From Deinococcus sp. (GTDB lineage Bacteria > Deinococcota > Deinococci > Deinococcales > Deinococcaceae), in NCBI GenBank assembly GCA_018260275.1, contig JAGLBK010000003.1, positions 1 to 37,595 on the forward strand: 37,595 nucleotides of DNA. The letters run 5' to 3'. Shown piece by piece: positions 1 to 6,699 of this stretch; position 1 is the first letter of the stretch, and each line of letters starts with the position of its first letter. A program made the translations under genes and the position numbers. The notes under the pieces were generated by a model. That model made no database searches. It saw nothing but the letters and a program-made list of their open reading frames with translations, and was not told the origin of the DNA.

Positions 1-234
1 GCCTTCGACCTGACCATCCGCAACACCTACGAGGGCAAGGTGGGCCAGGGCTACAACGAGGCCCGCGCCCACGATATCCGGCGGCTGTACAACATCCTGT
101 GTGGCCGCAGCCCCGAGGAACACGCCGCGCCCATGCACATTCTGCCCGCACCGGTGTTGACCGCGCCCGCACTGGCCCCGGTCAAGCCCAAGCGCCGCAA
201 GAAAGACGAGGCGGGTGCAGGCGAACCGCAGTAG
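1..234 (+). CDS. 3' end of an unrecognised gene (5' part outside window)
   Basis: Frame 1 is open from the first base to a TAG at 232-234, giving the last 77 residues of a protein. The visible part has a polar, Arg-rich helical-looking stretch (YNEARAHDIRRLYNILCGRS) followed by a Pro/Ala linker and a Lys/Arg-rich tail (KPKRRKKDE) ending in PQ. Such a basic tail suggests nucleic-acid or acidic-partner contact, but that is inference. I do not recognise the family. A GTG at position 40 could be taken as a start, but the open frame continues unbroken to the window edge, so a truncated gene is the better reading. Confidence 0.7.
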   Translation, partial: AFDLTIRNTYEGKVGQGYNEARAHDIRRLYNILCGRSPEEHAAPMHILPAPVLTAPALAPVKPKRRKKDEAGAGEPQ

Positions 235-298
235 AAGCTGTAAAGATGGGGCTGTAGCTAGGGTTTACCGAGTGGCAGACCTTGACTGCACCACGCGG

Positions 299-532
299 CT
301 ACACCAGGCGGTCTGTCCCGTCCTCCTGAGGTTGAGCGGACCACGCTGCTTCCGCGCCGCCACGAATCGGACGCGGCCCGGCGGGAACGGGCACGCCGAC
401 GCCACCTTCATCCCCCGCCCGGCGGAAGCGACTTTGCCCACCACTGCGAAAGAGGCTATTCACCGCTTCATCGGCGTTGGCCTGAGCCGGGTCGTGCTGA
501 GTGGAGTCGTCCTGGGCTGGCCGTGAGTTCAT
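299..532 (-). CDS. doubtful small ORF in the 235-551 gap
   Basis: A 77-codon frame with ATG at 532 starts 20 bases after the stop of the QueF-like gene on the same strand. The first third is polar (Asn, Asp, Gln, Ser) and the rest Gly/Arg/Pro-rich. Third-position GC is only about 70%, lower than in neighbouring genes, and no ribosome binding site stands out. It may be a small gene at the end of the transporter/QueF-like unit or simply non-coding sequence. Apart from this frame I see nothing in 235-551: no tRNA, no clear hairpin terminator. Confidence 0.2.
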   Translation of the reverse strand: MNSRPAQDDSTQHDPAQANADEAVNSLFRSGGQSRFRRAGDEGGVGVPVPAGPRPIRGGAEAAWSAQPQEDGTDRLV

Positions 533-551
533 GCCATCAGTTTAGGGCGCC

Positions 552-911
552 TCATTTTCCCGGAGCGACGACCACGATTCTTTGCCCCTGCCGGAGCCGG
601 TTGTAACTCACCTCGGCCAGGGCAGTGACTTCCAGCCCCAGCGCGTTGGCGGCGTCCTCGGCCACCGTCTGCACGAAAAATTCCATGTCGCGCACCACCG
701 GATGCCCCACGAAGGCGTCTATGTAGGCGTCCAGGCTGAACAGTTCCAGCAGATTCGCCCCGGCGCGGTACTTGAGGGTCAGGGTGCTGCCCGGCTTGGG
801 GTTGTGGGTCATGGGGCACAGCTCGGGCAGGTGCAGCACATGCTCGGTGTCGGTCTGAAGGTCAGGGCGGGCGTTGGCGATGACTTTCAGCAGGTGCGCC
901 TGATCGCTCAT
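552..911 (-). CDS. QueF-like tunnelling-fold protein (7-deazaguanine related)
   Basis: 119 residues. The sequence aligns by eye with unimodular QueF (preQ0 nitrile reductase, T-fold): ELCPMTHNP around Cys32 matches the catalytic CPxTGxPD region, LLELFSLDAY (residues 54-63) lies where the NADPH motif E(S/L)K(S/A)xK(L/Y)(Y/F/W) should be, and the end matches the last beta strands. Two key features are missing: the catalytic Asp seven residues after Cys is Lys39, and both motif lysines are replaced (Phe58, Asp61). It is also shorter than normal QueF. It is therefore unlikely to be an ordinary NADPH-dependent reductase; QueF-like amidinotransferases of archaea also lack the NADPH motif. Its ATG overlaps the stop of the upstream VUT transporter gene (ATGA), so the two are translationally coupled and probably act in the same salvage step. 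Confidence 0.7.
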   Translation of the reverse strand: MSDQAHLLKVIANARPDLQTDTEHVLHLPELCPMTHNPKPGSTLTLKYRAGANLLELFSLDAYIDAFVGHPVVRDMEFFVQTVAEDAANALGLEVTALAEVSYNRLRQGQRIVVVAPGK

Positions 912-1471
912 GCGGGCTGCACCGCGACGTGCCGGGCGCGAAAGGCGAACAGCGCGGCGATGACGTACTTGGTCACGATATCGGCAAAAATGATCTGGGC
1001 AATGTCGCGGTGGCTCATGGTGCCCCAGAAGGCCAGCAGCGTAAACGAAACGGAGTCGAGGGGCACACTCACGGCGTTACTCGCCAGCACGCGGGTCCAC
1101 CAGTTGCGGTGCAGCAGGCGCTGGTACACGGCGGTATCGGTCAGTTCGCCTAGCAAAATCGCCAGAAACGACGCGCCGATAAAGCGCAGCGGCGTATGCA
1201 GCGCCGCCGCCGCCACGGTATTGACCAGCAGCGCCAGCGCAATGGCGATATACACGGCCTTCAGCCCGCCTGCCCGGTGAATACGATCACGCAGGGTAAA
1301 CACGGCGGCGAAAAAGATGGTCCCAACACTGAGAAGGCCAAAGACCGGCAGTTGGATAAACCGGTTCAGCGTGACGTTGGCAAGCAAGATGCTGGTGGCG
1401 TACAAAATAATCAGGATGGTGGGCGGCAGGGCGGGTTTGCCCAGCGCGGTGGGGGTCACGGGCGCGTTCAT
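908..1471 (-). CDS. VUT-family queuosine precursor transporter
   Basis: 187 residues with about six hydrophobic segments. The pattern SVGTIFFAAVFTLRDRIH, an acidic ELTD loop, RVLASNAVSVPLDSV and FADIVTKYVIA is that of the VUT/YhhQ family (putative vitamin/queuosine precursor uptake, ECF-independent integral membrane protein). Known members import preQ0/preQ1 or related bases. The ATG at 1471 has a good ribosome binding site (CGGAGGAAACACCT). The gene overlaps the QueF-like gene by four bases. The divergent 1472-1623 region separates it from the glycosidase gene; a TACCCT box at about 90 bases before the start is a possible -10. I found no convincing preQ1 riboswitch there. Confidence 0.85.
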   Translation of the reverse strand: MNAPVTPTALGKPALPPTILIILYATSILLANVTLNRFIQLPVFGLLSVGTIFFAAVFTLRDRIHRAGGLKAVYIAIALALLVNTVAAAALHTPLRFIGASFLAILLGELTDTAVYQRLLHRNWWTRVLASNAVSVPLDSVSFTLLAFWGTMSHRDIAQIIFADIVTKYVIAALFAFRARHVAVQPA

Positions 1472-1612
1472 AGGTGTTTCCTCCGGGCCTGGGCGACTGG
1501 ATAGGTCACGGGCCGCGTCAAAGGGTAGCAGGTCGAGCCCGCCAGCCGACAGCCCTGACCGCTCCCCTCGGCGTGGGCACCCGGCGGGGCAACTTTCAGG
1601 GGCTCCACCGCG

Positions 1613-1618
1613 TAATCT
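1613..1618 (+). promoter_or_regulatory. -10 box TAATCT, candidate leaderless start
   Basis: TAATCT lies five bases before the GTG at 1624 and there is no ribosome binding site. This is close to the 6-7 base spacing seen for many other genes here, so the mRNA may start at or next to the GTG. Confidence 0.4.
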
Positions 1619-1623
1619 GAAGC

Positions 1624-3588
1624 GTGAGTCGGCGCAGTGGCAGCAGGAACAATAAAAAGCGGGGCGGTCAGTGGGCCTGGCTCCTACTGGCCGCTCTGGT
1701 CGGAGCAGGCGGAGCCTGGACCCTGGTTCAGGGGCACGCTCCGGTGATGGTCGGGCCCTCCAGCACGGGCGAAGCGCCGCAAGCCACCAGCGATCCGTAC
1801 AGTCAGCTGCAACCCAACGCCCCAGCCCCTAACCCTGAACCTTCAGTCGCGCCCGCCACCCCCACACCGGCAAAACCGCAGCCACAGCCAGAGATACCGC
1901 CACGGCCCCAGTCACAGACTCAGTCACAGATACCGCCACAGCCCCAGCCAGGGACTCAGCCACGAATTCAGACAACGCCGGGCAGCGCCCCTTCCAGCAA
2001 CCCCGTGCAATCGGAACTTCCGGCCCTTCCGCCCTTGCCCCCGGTTCCGGCACCCGGCCCCGAAGTCGCGTTCAGGACTCCTCTGCCCCACAGCGCCGAC
2101 GGCTGGTACGCGCTGGGTACCCAGGCCAGGCAGGTCGGAAACCACCGGGGAGCCGCCAGAGCTTTTGCCCAGGCCGCCGCACTGAACCCCTCGGCGGCTA
2201 ACTGGCGCGCCCTGGCCGACGAGCAGGTTGCACTGCGCGACTACGCGGCGGCGACCCGCGCCTACGACCAGGCTGGGGCGATCTACCACAAAAGCGGCGA
2301 CCTTCAGACCGCCCGCGCCCTGCAAGTGCTGGCCGCGCCATTCCGGCAGGAACTGGACGTGCTGGCGATAGTGCCCAAAGTGGGCGGCACCCAGGCGCGA
2401 CTGGCAAAGTTTGAGCCGCCGCGTGGCGTACTGCTCGGCGTGTATGCCAGCGGCAGCGACGTGCAGGGGTCCTGGGGCAAAGCGCCGAGCCTCAAGGCGC
2501 GCATGAACGATTTCGCGGTGCTGTTCCGGTACTGGAAATTCAGCAATTCCAGCGACCCCGCCGTGATTTTTCCGGGGCGTTTCGCGCAGGCGGCCAGGTC
2601 GCGGGGCAAGGCGCTGCATCTAGCGCTGGAACCAGGAATGCCGCTTCAGGGCATCTCCGATAACATTATCCGGCGGTTTGCCCAGCAGGCCAGAACCGCC
2701 GGGCTGCCCATCTTCGTGCGTTTTGCCAGCGAGATGAACGACCCGCACAACGACTGGTCGCGCGACCCCGCCCTCTACCGCCGGACTTTTGCGCGTGTGG
2801 CACACATTCTGCACACTGAAGCGCCGAACGTGGCGCTGGTCTGGATGCCGATGCCGGGAGACCTGAGCAAAATCGCCGCCTATTACCCCGGCCCCGGTGC
2901 GGTGGACTGGGCGGGCCTGAGCCTGTACAGTGTGCCGTTTGAAAATGGCGACGTGCAAAAGCCCCAGCTAAGCGCACACCCGCTGGACACCATCGACGGC
3001 TTTTACCGGCAGTACGCGCCGCACCACCCCATCCAGCTCTCGGAATACGCCGCCTCACACCGCTCGGGGGCCGCGCCTGAGCGGGATTTTTCGGCGTTCG
3101 CGGCGCAGCAGCTGCGCGAAACCTACTGGGGCGCGTGGCTGAAATATCCGCGCCTGAAGAACATCAACTGGCTGGACATGAACATGCTGGGCGGCGAGAG
3201 CAACGGCAAAGCGCAGGAGCGCCACAACGACTACCGCCTGTTCGCCAATCCGGCCAAGTGGAAAGCGTTCGGCGAGGTGGCCCAAGAACCCGCCTTCTTT
3301 CAGAGCTTTGCCGCCAGCCAGTGCCCGAGCTGCGCGGTCGATACGCCCCGGCCCCTGCCGGTAAAAGTCAACGCGGGGCCACTGCAAGGCGTGCTGAACC
3401 TGCAAACCGCCGAGGCTCCCGCCCGCGTGTCGCTGCTGCTCGACGGGCAGCCGCAACCGATAGCCCAGACCTTGCCCTACCGCTTTGGCCTGAGCCTCAC
3501 GCCGGGGCGTCACCGCCTGCGGGTGCTGGTACAGGTCACAGGTGGCCGGGTGCTGATAGAGCAGGAGAAAGTGCTGGTGGCCGAGTAA
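1624..3588 (+). CDS. membrane-anchored TPR / GH26-type glycoside hydrolase
   Basis: 654 residues, GTG start. Order of parts: a basic N-terminus, one membrane segment at about 16-37 (WAWLLLAALVGAGGAW), a Pro/Gln-rich linker (about 50-150), two or three TPR-like helical hairpins (about 155-240), a (beta/alpha)8-like domain (about 267-560) and an Ig-like C-terminal domain (about 570-654). The middle domain resembles GH26 (beta-mannanase clan): FVRFASEMND gives the acid/base candidate Glu370 and IQLSEYA the nucleophile candidate Glu474. GH26 enzymes cleave beta-1,4-mannan, but other activities occur, so the substrate is not assigned. The single N-terminal segment suggests an enzyme held at the outer face of the membrane. 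A TPR module upstream of the catalytic domain is unusual and may bind partners at the envelope. No operon partner is visible. Confidence 0.75.
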   Translation: MSRRSGSRNNKKRGGQWAWLLLAALVGAGGAWTLVQGHAPVMVGPSSTGEAPQATSDPYSQLQPNAPAPNPEPSVAPATPTPAKPQPQPEIPPRPQSQTQSQIPPQPQPGTQPRIQTTPGSAPSSNPVQSELPALPPLPPVPAPGPEVAFRTPLPHSADGWYALGTQARQVGNHRGAARAFAQAAALNPSAANWRALADEQVALRDYAAATRAYDQAGAIYHKSGDLQTARALQVLAAPFRQELDVLAIVPKVGGTQARLAKFEPPRGVLLGVYASGSDVQGSWGKAPSLKARMNDFAVLFRYWKFSNSSDPAVIFPGRFAQAARSRGKALHLALEPGMPLQGISDNIIRRFAQQARTAGLPIFVRFASEMNDPHNDWSRDPALYRRTFARVAHILHTEAPNVALVWMPMPGDLSKIAAYYPGPGAVDWAGLSLYSVPFENGDVQKPQLSAHPLDTIDGFYRQYAPHHPIQLSEYAASHRSGAAPERDFSAFAAQQLRETYWGAWLKYPRLKNINWLDMNMLGGESNGKAQERHNDYRLFANPAKWKAFGEVAQEPAFFQSFAASQCPSCAVDTPRPLPVKVNAGPLQGVLNLQTAEAPARVSLLLDGQPQPIAQTLPYRFGLSLTPGRHRLRVLVQVTGGRVLIEQEKVLVAE

Positions 3589-3854
3589 CGCACAGCAGGC
3601 CAGCATTCCAGGGAACTTGAGGACGATCTGGCATGGCAGAGCGGCGCCCGATTGTCTAGACGAATATGTAAGAGCGTGGTGAAAGCCGCTTAATTTTTAT
3701 ACACAGTCGAAATTTAGAGCGAGTGCAGTGTTTGCAGGAGTTGCCGTGTTTTTTACCAGTAGTGACCCGTCCGAGTGGCCCCGTTTCGTCGGAGCAGATA
3801 TTCAGCGCAGGTATTCAGCAGTGCGAATTCAGGTGTGAATTCAGCGAGGTTGCT
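3589..3854 (+). promoter_or_regulatory. lipase leader region with four ATTCAG repeats
   Basis: This 266-base gap has an AT-rich patch around 3690-3716 (TTAATTTTTATACACAG) that may hold the -10 (TATACA). Closer to the gene, ATTCAG occurs four times in the same direction at 3800, 3813, 3827 and 3839, at 12-14 base intervals, ending beside the ribosome binding site. Regular spacing near one helical turn suggests protein binding, but the function is unknown. A frame open from 3723 into the lipase would remove the signal peptide from the N-terminus and is not taken as the start. Confidence 0.4.
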
Positions 3855-5297
3855 ATGAACAAGTTTTCCCGCGTAGGTACGTTACTTTTCCTGACCGTCG
3901 CCCTGGCCGCCTGTGGGCAGACCACCCCGCCCGCCGGTTCCGCCGTGACGGCGCCCGCCGCCGCTGCCACTATCGCCGCGCCCACTGCAGCGATGGTCCC
4001 GGCGCTGCCCCAGAACGACAGCTATGCGGCCCGCAGAGCCGCTCTGCCTGCCCAGGCTCCCGAAGCGCTGGCCCCCGCGCCCCCGAGTGACCTCACGGCC
4101 ACCGCTCCGGGGGGAAAAAAACTGAGCGCCCAGGCCCTCAACAAGTCGGTGCCGCTGGTGCTGGTGCACGGGCTGGGCGGCTGGGGGCCGACGGAGTTTC
4201 TGGGCATCCCCTACTGGGGCGGCACCACTTTTCAGAACGTGGTGACCGACCTGAACTCGCAGGGCTACAACGTCTTTCAGGCGAGCGTGGGGCCTATCAG
4301 CTCCAACTGGGAGCGGGCCGCCGAACTTTATTACCAGATTAAGGGCGGCTGCGTGGATTACGGCAAGGCGTACTCGGCCCGCTACGGCTTCAGTCGCTAC
4401 GACCCGGTCAAGTGCTACAAGGGCTTTTACCCGCAGTGGGACGCGCAGCACCCGGTCAACCTGCTGGGCCACAGCATGGGCGCACAGACCACCCGAATGC
4501 TGGTCAAGCTGCTCGAAGACGGCAGCCCCGCCGACGCGGACGGCGACAACCTGTATACCGGTGGTCGCAAAGGCTGGGTCAAGACCGTGATGACCCTCAG
4601 CGGCACCAACTCGGGCACTCCCGCTACCGACAACATTCAAGCCATGCTGCCCACCCTGGTCAGCTTCCTGAAGGAAGTCGCCAAGGGCTTTGGCGCAGCT
4701 GCCAACAACAGCGTCTACGACTTCGACCTGGGCCAGTGGGGCCTGCACCGACAGGCGGGCGAAACGCTGGACGCCTACGCCGCGCGGGTCGCCAACTCCA
4801 ACTTTGCCAAGAACACCTCCAACGCTGCCTATGACCTGAGCACCGACGGCGCTTACGAACTCAACAAGTTCATGACCCTCAGCCCGAATACCGTCTACGC
4901 GTCCTGGGCCACCAGCGCCACCACGCCAGGGCTGGTGACCGGCTGGGCCTACCCCACGCCACTATTCATGGACGCGCCCCTGGCAGCGCTGGCCTGGCCC
5001 TACCCCTGGCCGCTGCGCGAAAGCATCGGCAACATGACGGGCAGTTCGCCCGCCGGCAAAGTGCAGTATGACGCCAGCTGGTGGGAAAACGACGGTCTGG
5101 TGCCGGTCAAGAGCCAGGGCGCTCCGCTGGGTTCACCCGAAAACATTTACAAGGGCGGCCCCGTGCAGCCAGGCCAGTGGTACAACATGGGCAAGCTGAC
5201 GGGCTGGGACCACGTGACCGTTATCGGCCTGCTGAGCGCCCGCGACGTGCGGCCCTTTTTCCGCAATCAGGCAGCGTGGCTGGCAAGTCAGCCTTAA
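3855..5297 (+). CDS. secreted lipoprotein triacylglycerol lipase (family I.5-like)
   Basis: 480 residues. The ATG at 3855 is chosen because it follows an AGCGAGG ribosome binding site and begins a lipoprotein signal peptide (MNKFSRVGTLLFLTVALAAC) with lipobox LAAC; Cys20 is the lipid anchor. A low-complexity Ala/Pro/Thr linker (about 25-95) precedes an alpha/beta hydrolase domain. The oxyanion motif is PLVLVHGLGGWG, the nucleophile elbow GHSMG (Ser207), the acid WENDGLV (Asp413) and the base GWDHVTVIG (His453). The long insertions and ending resemble thermoalkalophilic lipases of Geobacillus/Staphylococcus (families I.5/I.6), which hydrolyse long-chain triacylglycerols. Unlike Geobacillus lipases (AHSQG), the elbow here is GHSMG. 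It ends in a strong terminator. Function as lipase is family knowledge; the natural substrate is unknown. Confidence 0.85.
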   Translation: MNKFSRVGTLLFLTVALAACGQTTPPAGSAVTAPAAAATIAAPTAAMVPALPQNDSYAARRAALPAQAPEALAPAPPSDLTATAPGGKKLSAQALNKSVPLVLVHGLGGWGPTEFLGIPYWGGTTFQNVVTDLNSQGYNVFQASVGPISSNWERAAELYYQIKGGCVDYGKAYSARYGFSRYDPVKCYKGFYPQWDAQHPVNLLGHSMGAQTTRMLVKLLEDGSPADADGDNLYTGGRKGWVKTVMTLSGTNSGTPATDNIQAMLPTLVSFLKEVAKGFGAAANNSVYDFDLGQWGLHRQAGETLDAYAARVANSNFAKNTSNAAYDLSTDGAYELNKFMTLSPNTVYASWATSATTPGLVTGWAYPTPLFMDAPLAALAWPYPWPLRESIGNMTGSSPAGKVQYDASWWENDGLVPVKSQGAPLGSPENIYKGGPVQPGQWYNMGKLTGWDHVTVIGLLSARDVRPFFRNQAAWLASQP

Positions 5298-5315
5298 CCC
5301 GCTGTGGAGCACAGG

Positions 5316-5358
5316 CCATGAGCGCTGGGAACAACTCCCGGTGGCTCATGGTTTTTTT
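5316..5358 (+). terminator. intrinsic terminator of the lipase gene
   Basis: CCATGAGC (5316-5323) pairs with GCTCATGG (5344-5351), with an inner GGGA/TCCC pairing, followed by seven T. It lies 18 bases after the lipase stop and overlaps the last codons of the convergent DUF3885 gene. Confidence 0.85.
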
Positions 5359-5978
5359 GCTACTGGGCGGGGGAACATCTCCAGCATCCGCGCCCGGTCA
5401 TAGTCGAGCAGCCAGCCGTTAAAATCAGCGTAAAGTTGCGCCAGCCGCGCGGTATTCGGCCCGATGAGGTCCATGCCCCGGCTGTCGTAAGGGCAGGCCA
5501 GCACGCCCAGTTCGGGCGCGGCAAGGAACAGGCGGGCGGATAGGCCGGGTGAGAACCCCAGGTCGGCGGCGAAGATGCCCCACAACAGTTCAGGTAATCG
5601 GGCGCTGGGCAGCCGAAAAGCGAAAAAGACCCGCGTTATCTCGTCCGGCTCGCGGATAACGCGGATTTCGGGGGTCGGTGGCGTGATTCCCAGCGCCCGC
5701 AACGACGCCTCAGCTTTTTGCCAGAGCTTGTCGGGCTGCTCATGATTTTCGGGGGTTTCGTCGTCCCAGAGTTGCATGACTACCGTCAGTTCTGCGGCCC
5801 CGGCAAAAGCGGCGTTCAGCACGCTGCGGGCGCGGTCTATCGCTTGCAGGAACCGGGCGACGTAGGTTTCACCGCCCGACAGTTCAAACCGTAAGGCGGG
5901 CGAGTGGAGGTAAAAGAGTGGGGCGGCGAGGGCGTGGGGGCCAAAAACCTCGTCGAGCAGGGGAAAAATGTCAGTCAT
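5346..5978 (-). CDS. DUF3885 domain protein
   Basis: 210 residues from the ATG at 5978 (MTDIFPLLDEVF); a TTG eight codons upstream overlaps the preceding gene and is less likely. The C-terminal part CPYDSRGMDLIGPN...LYADFNGWLLDYDR is the hallmark of the DUF3885 family, whose biochemical role is unknown. The middle part alternates charged helices and strands, consistent with a compact cytoplasmic protein. It starts seven bases after the stop of the upstream low-GC gene, so the two are probably co-transcribed. Its 3' end overlaps the lipase terminator on the other strand. Confidence 0.75.
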   Translation of the reverse strand: MTDIFPLLDEVFGPHALAAPLFYLHSPALRFELSGGETYVARFLQAIDRARSVLNAAFAGAAELTVVMQLWDDETPENHEQPDKLWQKAEASLRALGITPPTPEIRVIREPDEITRVFFAFRLPSARLPELLWGIFAADLGFSPGLSARLFLAAPELGVLACPYDSRGMDLIGPNTARLAQLYADFNGWLLDYDRARMLEMFPRPVAKKP

Positions 5979-5985
5979 ATCAGAG

Positions 5986-6657
5986 CTACTGCTGCCCGGC
6001 AATGAACAAAGCCATATCCACTAATTTGGCATGGCTGTAGCTTCGAGCTGTGGGCTTACCCGTCAAAAAATCCAGGGTATGAATTTCCGCCGCATCGAAG
6101 GTCAGCTGATGTTCCAGATAAAATTGCTCTATCGCTGTGAGTGTATTGGTGCTGAGATTCCAACTACTTACGCCTGTGGCCGCCTTGAGACCTTTAAAAA
6201 CAAAAGTGTCAATGGCAGGGACATTGCCAAAAACGCCCAACATGACTTTGGTAGTCAGGGTCAATGTTGGCTTGAACTCACCGGCAGCCAGCGCTTGTGC
6301 GACCTGCCTTTCACAGGCCTGAAGACAATCTATGTTGGATGCAGAATATAGCCCTGTGTCTATATCCCAGACCTCGGCAGGCATGTCCACAATGGTGCGA
6401 ATCAGTGGCACATAATGGCGGGCGCTGCGCCGCAACAGAAATGCTTTACCCCGGTACATGCCCCAGCTGGCCAGATAAAACCCAATCTGCAAACAAGCTT
6501 CCTGCAAATGCTGTGGTTCAAGCAGTTCTGGAAGGCGGCCCTGCTCCCGAAAGCTCTGAAAGTAGTTGTAACAGTAATCAAATGAAGCCTCACGCTTGTC
6601 AGGATGATGGCCTGTCAAAAACTGCGCTATGTCCTGTTGTACTCTGGGTGTCGGCAT
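5986..6657 (-). CDS. conserved protein of unknown function, lower GC than neighbours
   Basis: 223 residues from the ATG at 6657. The core FDYCYNYFQSFRE, LQIGFYLASWGMYRGKAFLL and YVPLI is that of a scattered family of uncharacterised bacterial proteins (SWGMxRG motif) that I have seen annotated only as hypothetical. It is predicted helical and cytoplasmic. Base composition is about 47-50% GC against about 65% in flanking genes, with many A/T-ending codons, which points to horizontal acquisition. A TATACT box six bases before the ATG and no ribosome binding site indicate a leaderless mRNA. It shares its transcript with the DUF3885 gene downstream. No function is claimed. Confidence 0.8.
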   Translation of the reverse strand: MPTPRVQQDIAQFLTGHHPDKREASFDYCYNYFQSFREQGRLPELLEPQHLQEACLQIGFYLASWGMYRGKAFLLRRSARHYVPLIRTIVDMPAEVWDIDTGLYSASNIDCLQACERQVAQALAAGEFKPTLTLTTKVMLGVFGNVPAIDTFVFKGLKAATGVSSWNLSTNTLTAIEQFYLEHQLTFDAAEIHTLDFLTGKPTARSYSHAKLVDMALFIAGQQ

Positions 6658-6663
6658 GTTCAA

Positions 6664-6669
6664 AGTATA
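6664..6669 (-). promoter_or_regulatory. -10 box TATACT, leaderless start of the SWGM-family gene
   Basis: TATACT is followed by six bases and the ATG at 6657. No -35 hexamer of quality is seen at 16-18 bases, and no ribosome binding site is present. Confidence 0.6.
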
Positions 6670-6699
6670 AGGTCAAGCCGTCTAGGACGCTTTTTTTGG

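Noticed and set aside
1472..1620. preQ1 riboswitch before the VUT transporter
   Set aside because: No C-rich pseudoknot loop, A-rich tail and ribosome-binding-site sequestration of preQ1-I, II or III type could be traced in the 150-base leader.
3723..3854. Upstream extension of the lipase with 44 more residues
   Set aside because: It would bury the lipobox signal peptide, has no ribosome binding site, and covers the ATTCAG repeat region; the ATG at 3855 has both a ribosome binding site and a lipoprotein signal.
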